A DNA stretch of 9,882 nt from an uncultured Eubacterium sp. (GCA_947653505.1 CANTHI010000093.1:1-9882), one strand, 5' to 3'. Shown: positions 1 through 7,624, counted from the first letter of the stretch. Notes: a model not told the origin generated them from the sequence alone. Translations and numbers: made by a program.

Positions 1-1
1 G

Positions 2-1417
2 AAAGACCACGAAAAAAGCAGGCGATGGGACGGAAAAGGACAGGGAAATGAAATCAAGCTGGTTCTTCCAGGTACAGAGAATTTAGGGGCTAAAGAAGTA
101 GTGCTTGAAACATGGACCTGGGATATGCTTACGCCGCCTCTGCCGGATGCTAAGTGGGAAAATCAGGGTGGGTTAAATCCATCGACGGATATCGTTGAGG
201 ATGAAAAGAATCTGCAGCATTATTCTTTTACGGATTCCAAAGTATTTGCCAAATTTGATTTTACGATTGATTCGGAAGCGAGTAAGCAGGATCTGATCAA
301 TGCAATGAACGACTGGGAGATTACAGTGACGATGAATACAAATATGCAGACTTCCATTGCGGCAGCCACGGCTGGTAATGTCAGCGTTAATCTTACAAAC
401 AGTCCGGATAGTTGGAAGTACTATGGCGGACAGTATCAGATGGGGCTGATGGGAGATACGAAAAGACCGTTGGATTTGTCAGGCACGATTACGGAGAATG
501 CGTCAGGAAAGTTTGCTTTTTCCGTACAAGTTCCGTCGAATCCGCCTGGTCAGCTCGTGTTTGAATCTGCGACGGGTCCGGCTTCACTCAGAAATCAGAT
601 TATTAATAACTTTAATCTCGACGCGAGGATCGAAAGTGTGAGAAAGGCTCTGGAGGCAGGAAGGCCGATACCGTCACAAAGTTATTCCGGCTCTTTAACT
701 TTAACATCGTCGGTAGCCGGTTCGCTGTCATTGTCGGCCGGAGAAAATGTAACAAGCTGGTTCAGAGATCCGGATTTGTTTATCAAAACGACGGATCCAC
801 TGACAGGGAAGATCAGTTACAGCTTTGATCCAACGAAACGGGCAGGTCTGGAACAAAGGATCGCTGATCTGGCAGACAATGTCGTTGCTTCCTATTTGGG
901 TACAACTGTAAATATGAGCGCAACAAGTACGGATCCCTCGGATCAGGTACAGGGGAAGCTGCAAATTACGCCTGCAAATGCGATTAATAATACCAGATAT
1001 TCCTCCGCTGCAATTCCAAGTGACCGGGAATTAAAAATCCAGTCCAGCAGCAGGGCGTATGATAACATACCGATCAGGCTCTGCGCCATCGATACCGGCA
1101 TTCTGGATCTGGAGACGGTAGATGTCACCAGCCATTTGTCCGCGTCACAATCACTGGATAAGATTTATAGTGCGCTGGACCGGATTTCCGAGATCCGCTC
1201 TGGCTTTGGAGCGACGCAGAACCGTCTGGAATCCGCCATGAGGGTGGACGACATCATAACCGAAAATTCACAGGCGGCGGAAAGTCAGCTGCGGGATGCG
1301 GATATGGCGGAAGAAAGCGTGACAAACTCGATGCACCGGATACTGATGCAGTCCGGGCAGAGCATGCTGGCGCAGGCCAATATGGCGCCGCAGAATATTT
1401 TGCAGCTTTTTTCATAA
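2..1417 (+). CDS. Flagellin, 3' part (5' end outside window)
   Basis: The reading frame is open from base 2, so the gene is cut by the window edge and the true start, with the N-terminal D0/D1 helices, is missing. At least 471 residues are visible; the GTG at 101 is an internal codon. The last ~125 residues match the flagellin C-terminal D1/D0 domain: ATQNRLESAM, then AAESQLRDADMAEE, then SGQSMLAQANMAPQNILQLF at the C-terminus, which is the helix buried in the filament core. The preceding ~300 residues are Thr/Ser/Asn-rich and beta-like and correspond to the surface-exposed variable D2/D3 region. The protein would be exported by the flagellar type III system and polymerised into the filament. 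A cysteine at codon 1082-1084 is unusual because most flagellins lack Cys. The variable part looks more AT-rich than the conserved end. No clear hairpin terminator follows. The flagellin call is very secure; the paralogue type cannot be named. Confidence 0.95.
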   Translation, partial: KDHEKSRRWDGKGQGNEIKLVLPGTENLGAKEVVLETWTWDMLTPPLPDAKWENQGGLNPSTDIVEDEKNLQHYSFTDSKVFAKFDFTIDSEASKQDLINAMNDWEITVTMNTNMQTSIAAATAGNVSVNLTNSPDSWKYYGGQYQMGLMGDTKRPLDLSGTITENASGKFAFSVQVPSNPPGQLVFESATGPASLRNQIINNFNLDARIESVRKALEAGRPIPSQSYSGSLTLTSSVAGSLSLSAGENVTSWFRDPDLFIKTTDPLTGKISYSFDPTKRAGLEQRIADLADNVVASYLGTTVNMSATSTDPSDQVQGKLQITPANAINNTRYSSAAIPSDRELKIQSSSRAYDNIPIRLCAIDTGILDLETVDVTSHLSASQSLDKIYSALDRISEIRSGFGATQNRLESAMRVDDIITENSQAAESQLRDADMAEESVTNSMHRILMQSGQSMLAQANMAPQNILQLFS

Positions 1418-1444
1418 TACAGTATTGTTTTTATAAGAAGTATT

Positions 1445-1499
1445 TTATAGAAATTCTATATAAATTCTTATAGAAATTTTATAAAAATTTTATAGAAAA
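1445..1499. repeat. AT-rich spaced repeats between flagellin and chelatase genes
   Basis: The motif TTATAGAAA occurs three times, starting at 1445, 1468 and 1490, so at a 22-23 nt step. Overlapping inverted pairs are also present: TTCTATA at 1454-1460 with TATAGAA at 1469-1475, and the odd-centred palindrome TATAAAAATTTTATA. The 96-nt gene-free stretch 1418-1513 is almost pure A+T. It could hold the promoter of the chelatase-regulator-kinase run: TTGTTT at 1425-1430 is a possible -35, but several -10-like TATA strings compete and none is clearly best. A regular 22-23 nt step is close to two helical turns, so cooperative protein binding or DNA curvature is possible. It could also be only low-complexity sequence. 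Confidence 0.5.
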
Positions 1500-1513
1500 G
1501 AAACAGGAAGAAT

Positions 1514-2317
1514 ATGAATCAGCAGAATCCTTCAGTCTCACAGCCGGCAATTCTGCTCGCAGCGATTTCAGCGGGCCGGAATGAAAATAGCAAACGTACC
1601 TTGTATGCGCTGGAGACAGCTTTTCAGCGGCGTTTTCCAGGCAGCAGTATTTATACTGCCCTTTTCAGCCGGCGGCAGGAGCCTTATAACAGGGAAATAA
1701 CCGCTGCCATCGGACAGGCTGCGTCGTCCGGGACCCGTACGCTGGTGGTGCAGCCGGTCTGCCTGTTGCGCGGGGCGGAGTACAGCCGGCTGGCAGACTG
1801 GGTGGAGCAGTGTTTGCACAGATTCAGCCGGCTGGTGATTTTGATTTCCAAGCCGCTGTTAGCAAATGCCGCTGATCTGGAGGCAGTCAGGAAAGCGGTC
1901 ACAGAGCGCATGTCCAGTTACCATGCGGCGGGTACGGCGGTCTGTCTGGTCGGGCACGGCGGGGATACGGCGGATGGGAATCTGTATGCAGCCATGCAGC
2001 GGCAGATGCTGGCGGCGGGCTGCAGGGATTATTTTATCGGGACGGTGAAAGCGGGGGCAGGCCTGTCGCTGGAATGTGTAAAAAAGGCGCTGAAAGAATC
2101 GGGCGGCTACCGCAGGGTTGTGCTCGTTCCATTTATGATTTCGGCTGGTTTTCATGTTTACAGGGATATCGCGGGGGAGCAGGAAGGCTCGTGGAAGCGC
2201 GTGCTGGAGCAGGAAGGCTACGAGACTGTCTGTGTGCTGGAAGGACTCGGACAGATTCCGGCGATACAGGATCTGTTCGCCGCGCATACGCAGGCAGCTC
2301 TGGAAGGGCGGCAGTAA
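1514..2317 (+). CDS. cbiK: CbiK-family sirohydrochlorin cobaltochelatase (anaerobic type)
   Basis: This 267-residue protein has the length and order of motifs of CbiK, the cytoplasmic ATP-independent chelatase that inserts Co2+ into sirohydrochlorin in the anaerobic cobalamin pathway; some relatives handle Ni2+ or Fe2+. The expected metal-binding residues can be placed by comparison with the Salmonella enzyme: E89 in RGAEYSRL, H148 in LVGHGGD, and H214 in the PFMISAGFHVYRDIAG segment, followed by EGSWK. The C-terminal EGLGQIPAIQDLFAAH closely matches the family signature. The N-terminal motif is divergent: the usual SFGTS-like strand end reads AAISAGRNEN. There is no signal peptide, so it is not a periplasmic CbiKP form. 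The start ATG follows AGGAAG with only 3 nt spacing. The gene runs 13 nt ahead of a response regulator, probably co-transcribed with it. No other cobalamin or haem genes are in the window, so the substrate and metal are uncertain. Confidence 0.85.
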   Translation: MNQQNPSVSQPAILLAAISAGRNENSKRTLYALETAFQRRFPGSSIYTALFSRRQEPYNREITAAIGQAASSGTRTLVVQPVCLLRGAEYSRLADWVEQCLHRFSRLVILISKPLLANAADLEAVRKAVTERMSSYHAAGTAVCLVGHGGDTADGNLYAAMQRQMLAAGCRDYFIGTVKAGAGLSLECVKKALKESGGYRRVVLVPFMISAGFHVYRDIAGEQEGSWKRVLEQEGYETVCVLEGLGQIPAIQDLFAAHTQAALEGRQ

Positions 2318-2330
2318 GGGTGTGGATCAT

Positions 2331-3014
2331 ATGGCAAAAATACTCATTGTGGAAGATCATCCGGATTATCGGGAGCTGCTTGTGCAGTTTTTAAACGACG
2401 CAGGTTATGCGGTATCTGCGGCAGATGATGGCGCGCAGGCGCTGGAAGCGGTGAAGCAGTGCGCGCCTGACCTGATTCTTCTGGATCTGATGCTTCCGAA
2501 AGTGGATGGTTATGAGGTCTGCCGTCTGATACGTGAAAAGTGTGATATTCCGGTCATCATGCTGACGGCGCTTGGCAGTGAGGAGCATCAGATCAGGGGT
2601 TATCAGCTGCAGATCGATGAATTTATCACAAAGCCGGTATCCATGCCCCTGCTCATACAAAAAATAGAGGCGGTGCTGCGCAGGACGATGAAGCAGGAGG
2701 CACCGCTGCTTTGCGCTGGCGGGATCGCAATGGATGTGAATATGCATACGGTGACTGCCGCGGGAGAACCGGTGGCGCTGACGCTGCGGGAATTTGAGAT
2801 TCTGCATCAGCTGATGCGCAATCCGGGCAGGGTCGTTACGAGGAAATCCCTGATCGAACAGCTCTGGGGCTATGACAGCAGCGACGAGACCCGTATCGTG
2901 GACACACATATGAAAAATATCCGCAAAAAGCTGGCAGGCTGTGACTGTATCGAAACGGTCAGGGGAATCGGGTACCGGTTCAGGCAGGAGGAAAATGAAT
3001 GGGAAAAAAACTGA
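2331..3014 (+). CDS. OmpR/PhoB-family response regulator
   Basis: This 227-residue protein has two domains. The receiver domain (residues 1-120) shows the acidic pair E8/D9 in LIVEDH, phospho-acceptor D52 in LILLDLMLP, T79 in VIMLTA and K101 in FITKPV. The winged-helix DNA-binding domain (about 128-220) shows LTLREFEIL, the ETRIVDTHMKNIRKKL recognition region and the terminal TVRGIGYRF. It would bind DNA as a dimer after phosphorylation by the kinase encoded next. The ATG at 2331 is chosen because AAGGG lies 10 nt upstream and the protein then begins with the usual MAKILIVED. The frame stays open upstream but overlaps the chelatase gene, and the GTG at 2322 would leave only 1 nt after AAGGG. 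The end overlaps the kinase gene by 16 nt. Likely target, by position: its own operon and the ABC operon from 4530. Confidence 0.95.
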   Translation: MAKILIVEDHPDYRELLVQFLNDAGYAVSAADDGAQALEAVKQCAPDLILLDLMLPKVDGYEVCRLIREKCDIPVIMLTALGSEEHQIRGYQLQIDEFITKPVSMPLLIQKIEAVLRRTMKQEAPLLCAGGIAMDVNMHTVTAAGEPVALTLREFEILHQLMRNPGRVVTRKSLIEQLWGYDSSDETRIVDTHMKNIRKKLAGCDCIETVRGIGYRFRQEENEWEKN

Positions 3015-4390
3015 CGTGTAAGACATTTCTGCTGCTGGCGGCTCTTTCGATGGCTGTCTGTGTGTGTGCATATAGCTGTATCTGGTTTTTTCTGCCATAT
3101 GCCGGTCAGAAAAGGGCGGTAAAGGAGCTGGCAGTACAGACGCCGCGGCTGGTAAAGGAGCTCTGGCAGACGCCGCGGGCTGAGAGCGGACCGTTATTTC
3201 TGGATTTTATAAAAGAAACAGGCGCGGATTTGTGTCTGGCCGATGCGTGCGGGCAGAGCATTCCGATTACGGCATTTCCGCAAAACGGCGGGAATACGCC
3301 TGCGGATCTGTGGGATTCACAGAATGGCGGGGATACCGCTCTGGTCCTGCGGTATCCGTTTCAATTTGTGGATGCGCGGGATGAATATCTGCTGAGTGTC
3401 CGCTACAATCCTTCCCGTACAAAAGAAATTACAGATGCGGTATGCCGGAGTGTGCCTTTCGTAGCAGTGTCTGCCATGCTTTTCTCGTTTGTGGGAGCAT
3501 GGTTTTTTTCCTGTTATACGACCCGTCCGGTTATGCGGATCTGTCAGATCGCCAGCCGTATGGCAAAGCTGGATTTTAGCTGGTATTGTCCGGATGTGCG
3601 GGATGACGGGATCGGACTGTTATCCAGGAGCATCAACGAGCTGTCCGACAGGCTGTATGAGGCGCTGCAGGAGCTGCAGCGGAGAAATGCCAGTCTGGAA
3701 GATGAGATTTTATTGGAAAAGGAGCGGGAACGCAGAAGAATGCTCTTTTTTTCCGGAATTTCCCACGAGCTGAAAACGCCTATTGCGGTAGTGACCGGCC
3801 AGCTGGAAGGGATGCGTGCCGGAATCGGTGTATATAAGGACCATGATACGTACCTTGCCAGAAGCGCGCAGATCCTGCAGTCGCTGAATCAGTTTTTAAA
3901 GGAAATACTGATGATTTCCCATATCGATCTGTCCGGACAGAAGGAGCAGGCTCCGGTCGGCCTGTCGCGGATGCTGGATACGCTGCTTAAGGAATATGCC
4001 GCGTTTGCGGAGTTCTCACAGGTAACGCTGCGGGGAGAGATTCAGCAGGAGCTGTATGTGCGTGGGGAGGAGCGTCTTTTGAAAAAGGCAGTGGGAAATA
4101 TTATCGGAAATGCGATCGGTCATTCTGCGCCGGACGCGGAGGTACAGGTGACGCTTGCTGCTGACGGCGGCAGCATTCTGCTTAGCGTGGTCAATGCGCC
4201 GGCGCATATCGCGCAGGAGCATCTGCCGCATCTTTTTGAGGCATTTTACCGTGCGGACGATACGGCAGAGCATGGGAGCGGTCTGGGACTGTATATGACA
4301 CGGCTGATTTTTGAAAGCGGAAAGATTCCGTATCTAATCGAAAATACGGCGGACGGGGTCCGGTTTCGCGTTTTATTTCAAAGAGTCTGA
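2999..4390 (+). CDS. Sensor histidine kinase (HAMP, HisKA, HATPase)
   Basis: This 463-residue membrane kinase is the partner of the preceding regulator. TM1 is about residues 8-34 and TM2 about 151-171, enclosing a ~115-residue external sensor segment with a close cysteine pair (C79, C84). A HAMP linker (about 172-225, starting TTRPV) and a charged coiled coil (about 215-247) follow. The H-box GISHELKTPIAVV carries phospho-acceptor H256. The N-box is GNIIGNAIGHS (N371), the F-box LFEAFYRAD, and the G-box GSGLGL at 426-431. The G1 box reads VVNAPAHIA rather than DxGxG, a variation common in VanS-like Firmicute kinases, so it is probably active. The start ATG at 2999 sits 7 nt after a perfect AGGAGG (2986-2991); the ATG at 2995 is in another frame and closes quickly. 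Translation is probably coupled to the regulator gene. The sensor segment matches no domain I recognise, so the ligand is unknown. Confidence 0.94.
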   Translation: MGKKLTCKTFLLLAALSMAVCVCAYSCIWFFLPYAGQKRAVKELAVQTPRLVKELWQTPRAESGPLFLDFIKETGADLCLADACGQSIPITAFPQNGGNTPADLWDSQNGGDTALVLRYPFQFVDARDEYLLSVRYNPSRTKEITDAVCRSVPFVAVSAMLFSFVGAWFFSCYTTRPVMRICQIASRMAKLDFSWYCPDVRDDGIGLLSRSINELSDRLYEALQELQRRNASLEDEILLEKERERRRMLFFSGISHELKTPIAVVTGQLEGMRAGIGVYKDHDTYLARSAQILQSLNQFLKEILMISHIDLSGQKEQAPVGLSRMLDTLLKEYAAFAEFSQVTLRGEIQQELYVRGEERLLKKAVGNIIGNAIGHSAPDAEVQVTLAADGGSILLSVVNAPAHIAQEHLPHLFEAFYRADDTAEHGSGLGLYMTRLIFESGKIPYLIENTADGVRFRVLFQRV

Positions 4391-4455
4391 TGCAGCTGGA
4401 TGTATGCCGTTTTTTAACAGAAAATCCGCAGATTCTCCACAAAAACTCCAGACAG

Positions 4456-4510
4456 GCTTTTGCGAAAATATGCTATGATAACTGCGTCAGGCATATGGAT
4501 ATGCAAAAGC
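4456..4510. promoter_or_regulatory. Imperfect dyad, candidate operator for the ABC operon
   Basis: GCTTTTGC at 4456-4463 is perfectly complementary to GCAAAAGC at 4503-4510. Inside it ATATGC at 4468-4473 pairs with GCATAT at 4491-4496. The arms are separated by 4 and 6 unpaired bases and surround a 17-nt centre (4474-4490) that contains the -10 hexamer. A further ATATGC at 4499-4504 makes a short palindrome GCATAT-GG-ATATGC at 4491-4504. As the transcription start would fall in the centre, this is better read as a protein-binding DNA dyad than as an RNA hairpin. The obvious candidate binder is the response regulator encoded just upstream. Confidence 0.5.
4471..4479 (+). promoter_or_regulatory. 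Extended -10 promoter of the ABC transporter operon
   Basis: TGCTATGAT is an extended -10 element (TGnTATGAT) located about 50 nt before the ATPase start codon. The best -35 candidate is CAGACA at 4449-4454, four matches to TTGACA with a long 19-nt spacer. A weak -35 with an extended -10 fits a promoter that depends on an activator. The expected start site is near 4486. Confidence 0.5.
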
Positions 4511-4529
4511 TGGTGAAAGGAGTTACAAC

Positions 4530-5438
4530 ATGAATATTGATATGAAACACATCACGATGATCTATCCATCCGGCAAAAAAGCGCTGCAGGATGTTTCCAT
4601 CCATGCGGAAAGTCCCGGTTTTATTGGCATTCTTGGTCCAAACGGCGCGGGAAAAACAACGCTGATGAAGCTTCTGATCGCCGGACTCATTCCAACGAGA
4701 GGTGAAATTTTATTAAACGGCAGATCCCTGCTGTCCCAGGAAAAGCAGCTGAAGGCGCAGCTTGGCTATCTGCCGCAGAGCTATGGCATGTACGAGGAGC
4801 TGTCGGTCTGGCAGTTTCTGGATTATATGGCCGCGCTCAAAGGAGTCAGGGGGAAAGCGGCGATTGAAAAGGCTCTGGAGCGTACGAATCTGACAGCATT
4901 CAAAAAAGTGCGCATCCGTAATCTTTCCGGCGGACAGCGTCAGCGGGCAGGAATTGCGCAGGCGCTGCTGGGCGATCCGAAGCTGCTGATTCTGGATGAG
5001 CCTACGGTCGGACTGGATCCGGAAGAGCGGGTAAAATTCCGCAATATTTTTTCAGAAATGGCGCAGAATAAAATCATTTTGCTGTCCACGCATATTGTCG
5101 AGGATGTGCAGGCAGTATGCAGCCGTGTCCTTGTGATTTATGACGGACAGATTTTGTATGACGGCAGTCCTTCCGGCCTGATTCAGGAAACGGCAGGTCA
5201 CGCAGGCGTATACAGGGTCAGCGATAACCAGATGGCGGATTACGAAGGTACCTGCCAGATCGTATCCAAAGTCAGTGTGTCTGGCGGGATACAGTGCCGG
5301 ATCGTGGCACAGGAGCTGCCGGAACAGGCAAAGCCTGTAGAGCCGACGCTGGAGGATGCTTATCTGTACTGTATCCATGCCAGAAGACAACCGGCCAGTA
5401 CATCAGCAGCCGGACAGACAGGGGAGGGACAGGGATGA
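4530..5438 (+). CDS. ABC transporter ATP-binding protein
   Basis: This 302-residue cytoplasmic ATPase would power the two permeases encoded after it. Walker A is GPNGAGKTT at 36-44, the Q-loop Gln is Q83 in YLPQSYG, the signature is LSGGQRQR at 132-139, Walker B is LLILDEP at 152-158 and the switch His is H188 in LSTH. All catalytic residues are present. Residues ~215-285 form an accessory C-terminal region ending EPTLEDAYLY, as in ABC-2 type exporters of the CcmA/DrrA/NatA class, then a Ser/Gly/Gln-rich tail of about 18 residues. The start ATG is 8 nt after AAAGGAG (4515-4521). The stop overlaps the next start as ATGA, so translation is coupled. The class usually exports drugs, ions, peptides or lipids; the direction and substrate here are not shown by sequence. 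Confidence 0.95.
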   Translation: MNIDMKHITMIYPSGKKALQDVSIHAESPGFIGILGPNGAGKTTLMKLLIAGLIPTRGEILLNGRSLLSQEKQLKAQLGYLPQSYGMYEELSVWQFLDYMAALKGVRGKAAIEKALERTNLTAFKKVRIRNLSGGQRQRAGIAQALLGDPKLLILDEPTVGLDPEERVKFRNIFSEMAQNKIILLSTHIVEDVQAVCSRVLVIYDGQILYDGSPSGLIQETAGHAGVYRVSDNQMADYEGTCQIVSKVSVSGGIQCRIVAQELPEQAKPVEPTLEDAYLYCIHARRQPASTSAAGQTGEGQG

Positions 5439-7624
5439 GAGTTTTTGCCTTATACAAATCAGAGCTTCGCAGGCTGCTGCTGTCAAAGACGTTATGGGCA
5501 GCTGTGCTGCTAAGCTGCGTGACGCCGCTTGTGGGATATGCAGTGACCGTATACAACAGCGGGATGTCTGATATCTATATCAGGGTTCCGGTTGTATCCG
5601 CGGCGCTTTGCGGATCGGTGATCTGGGCAGTCCTTACGATGACAGAAGCAGGCCGCCTGCACCGGAGCGGTATGGGGGTCCTGGCGGATGCTGCCGCATC
5701 GCCGCGTGTTCTGGCTGTGGCAGGGACGCTTGCGGTCCTCACGGTTTCTGCGGCCACTACGATTTTGTGCGCCTGCCTGTATCTGCCATATACGGCATCG
5801 AAAATGGAATATCTGTTCCATGCGCCATTTTATATTGCGAATTTTCTGGTGTTTGTGCTGCCGACCTGGTGGGGAGCGGTTTTGTTAGCAGAAGGAATCT
5901 GGCAGATTACGCGGCGGGTGGAACTGACAGTGCTTCTTTTTGCGCTGCCCGTATGCTCTGGACTGGGCAGTTATGCACAAAATGACTATTTTATGCGCTG
6001 GCTGAATCCGAGGATTATCAGCTACTCGGATGGATTTATCAGCTGGTGGCCCCTGCGGATGGGACTTTATACGCGTATGATCTGGCTGTGCTTTGCGGCC
6101 AGCGTATGGGTGTGCGGGCTGGCCTGCATGCGCAGATACGAAAAAAATCTGTTCCGGTCGTGGATCTTCGGTCTGCGGAAATGCTATTTTATGGCGCTGG
6201 CTGTGGTTTTTCTGCTGGCAGGCGCCGGACTCTGGACATACCAGCCGTTTATCAATCAGGAACCGGAGCGGCTTTCGGATGAGAATACGATTGTGGAAGC
6301 GCCCGCGATGAAGACAGACGCGGTGCGGTATTCGCTCAGGGCGGAACCGTTGTCCGGACAGATCAGGGCGACCGCTGAATACGATATCCGGCAGCCCTAT
6401 ACCGGGGAAAACAGACTGCTGCTCAATCCTGGATACCAGATCCGGCGGATGACTTATGGCAAAACAGAGATTGATTTCCGTACGGAAAATGACGACCAGA
6501 ACGGTGTGCGCTCCACATATTTTACGCTGCCGGATATACCGGACCAGACGCTGACCATTGTATACGGCGGGATGCCGCAGATCCGAAGGCCGTTTGCGGC
6601 AGCTTTTGTAGATCTGTCGGTAGACTGGGACTATATCCAATTGTCGGGGGAGGCTATCGCCCCGTTTCTGAATATTGAGGATGAGAAAGGACCGACGTTT
6701 ATGGTTACGATCCCCGGGCATCTGACGCCTTATACGGACCACATGCCGATGACAGAGTGGGAGACGCATGCAGACGGTACGAGAACGTGGAAAATGGAAC
6801 AGGCAGGGTACGGGGGATATATCCGTGACTTTGCAGCCGGGAATTATACGACCGATACGTTTTCCGCGGCAGGAAATGAGATTCATTTTGTATATGGGAA
6901 AGCTTACGAAAAGCCGGTGAAGCAGTATGATATCCCGTCTGCCGTTCAGGCTGTATTTGACTATTGTACAAAGCATTATGGCGCGCTTGCATATGCGCAG
7001 GATGATATCATAACGCTGCATCAGGTAAGCGGAATGCTGATGGGAGGCCAGGCGGGAGGAGGCTATGTGGAATGGTACGAAAATGTACTCTCTCCGATGA
7101 CACTCGGGGATACAGACAAAGGCGCGAGCGCTTCGGAGGTGTTTATTCACGAGATGATTCATCAGTGGTGGGGCGGATACGGACTGCAGTGTGACATGTC
7201 CGATGAGCTCTGGTCAGAGGAAGGACTGACCGTCTATGCGACTTACCGGCTGGTAAAGGAAGCGTACGGGGAGATGTATGCGAAACAGTATTATGTGGAT
7301 GAATGGAAAAAAGCGGTAAAAAATCAGGAACGGAACTTCTACAACCGTTTCCCGCAATATCTGGACCGGCTTCCGGAAACATACCGGACAGAGCTTGTGA
7401 TGGAAAACAACGGCATTAACCAGTATATGCGGATGCCGCTTATGATCTTAAAAGCGCAGCAGCTCGTGGGCGGAGAAGAGCAGATGGATCAGATCTTAAA
7501 AAAGATGTATGCGGACAGGGAGCTGTTTTATGAGGAACCGTTTACTTATCAGGATTTTCTGGATTACTGCGGACTGACAGCGGCAGACATTGAGCTGGAT
7601 GCAGAAGAGGAGATTTTAATATGA
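5435..7624 (+). CDS. ABC-2 type permease fused to M1-family metallopeptidase
   Basis: This 729-residue fusion has seven predicted membrane segments in residues 1-270 (about 20-40, 53-72, 92-117, 132-157, 163-180, 213-231, 251-270). A soluble beta-rich region (~295-490) and a gluzincin domain (~500-715) follow. Zinc motif HEMIH is at 572-576, and the third ligand aligns with E596 in SEEGLTVY. A GAMEN-like element is GGYVEW (E546), and Y664 before MILKAQQLVGG fits the catalytic Tyr of M1 enzymes. Seven segments, with basic residues in the 232-250 loop, place the peptidase outside the cell. The ATG at 5435 is chosen: it overlaps the ATPase stop as ATGA and has GGAGGG 6 nt upstream; the longer upstream frame lies inside the ATPase gene. 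Genomes carry relatives annotated as permease/M1 aminopeptidase, but I know of no firm function. Peptide processing linked to transport is inferred. Confidence 0.9.
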   Translation: MRVFALYKSELRRLLLSKTLWAAVLLSCVTPLVGYAVTVYNSGMSDIYIRVPVVSAALCGSVIWAVLTMTEAGRLHRSGMGVLADAAASPRVLAVAGTLAVLTVSAATTILCACLYLPYTASKMEYLFHAPFYIANFLVFVLPTWWGAVLLAEGIWQITRRVELTVLLFALPVCSGLGSYAQNDYFMRWLNPRIISYSDGFISWWPLRMGLYTRMIWLCFAASVWVCGLACMRRYEKNLFRSWIFGLRKCYFMALAVVFLLAGAGLWTYQPFINQEPERLSDENTIVEAPAMKTDAVRYSLRAEPLSGQIRATAEYDIRQPYTGENRLLLNPGYQIRRMTYGKTEIDFRTENDDQNGVRSTYFTLPDIPDQTLTIVYGGMPQIRRPFAAAFVDLSVDWDYIQLSGEAIAPFLNIEDEKGPTFMVTIPGHLTPYTDHMPMTEWETHADGTRTWKMEQAGYGGYIRDFAAGNYTTDTFSAAGNEIHFVYGKAYEKPVKQYDIPSAVQAVFDYCTKHYGALAYAQDDIITLHQVSGMLMGGQAGGGYVEWYENVLSPMTLGDTDKGASASEVFIHEMIHQWWGGYGLQCDMSDELWSEEGLTVYATYRLVKEAYGEMYAKQYYVDEWKKAVKNQERNFYNRFPQYLDRLPETYRTELVMENNGINQYMRMPLMILKAQQLVGGEEQMDQILKKMYADRELFYEEPFTYQDFLDYCGLTAADIELDAEEEILI

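Noticed and set aside
2154..2330. Upstream extension of the first response regulator to an earlier start
   Set aside because: It overlaps the chelatase gene, encodes basic non-conserved sequence, and MAKILIVED at 2331 is the expected start with a ribosome site.
2391..3098. Open frame of 235 codons on the minus strand opposite the response regulator
   Set aside because: It lies antisense to a regulator with all conserved residues, and its composition is Arg/His/Gln-rich with no family resemblance.
4391..4440. TTTTTT run after the kinase gene as an intrinsic terminator
   Set aside because: I could not find a stable stem directly before the T-run.
5885..7162. Long (425-codon) open frame on the minus strand opposite the permease-peptidase gene
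   Set aside because: Its product is rich in Arg, His and Cys with no recognisable domain, and the opposite strand carries a clear zinc peptidase, so it is a shadow of codon bias.
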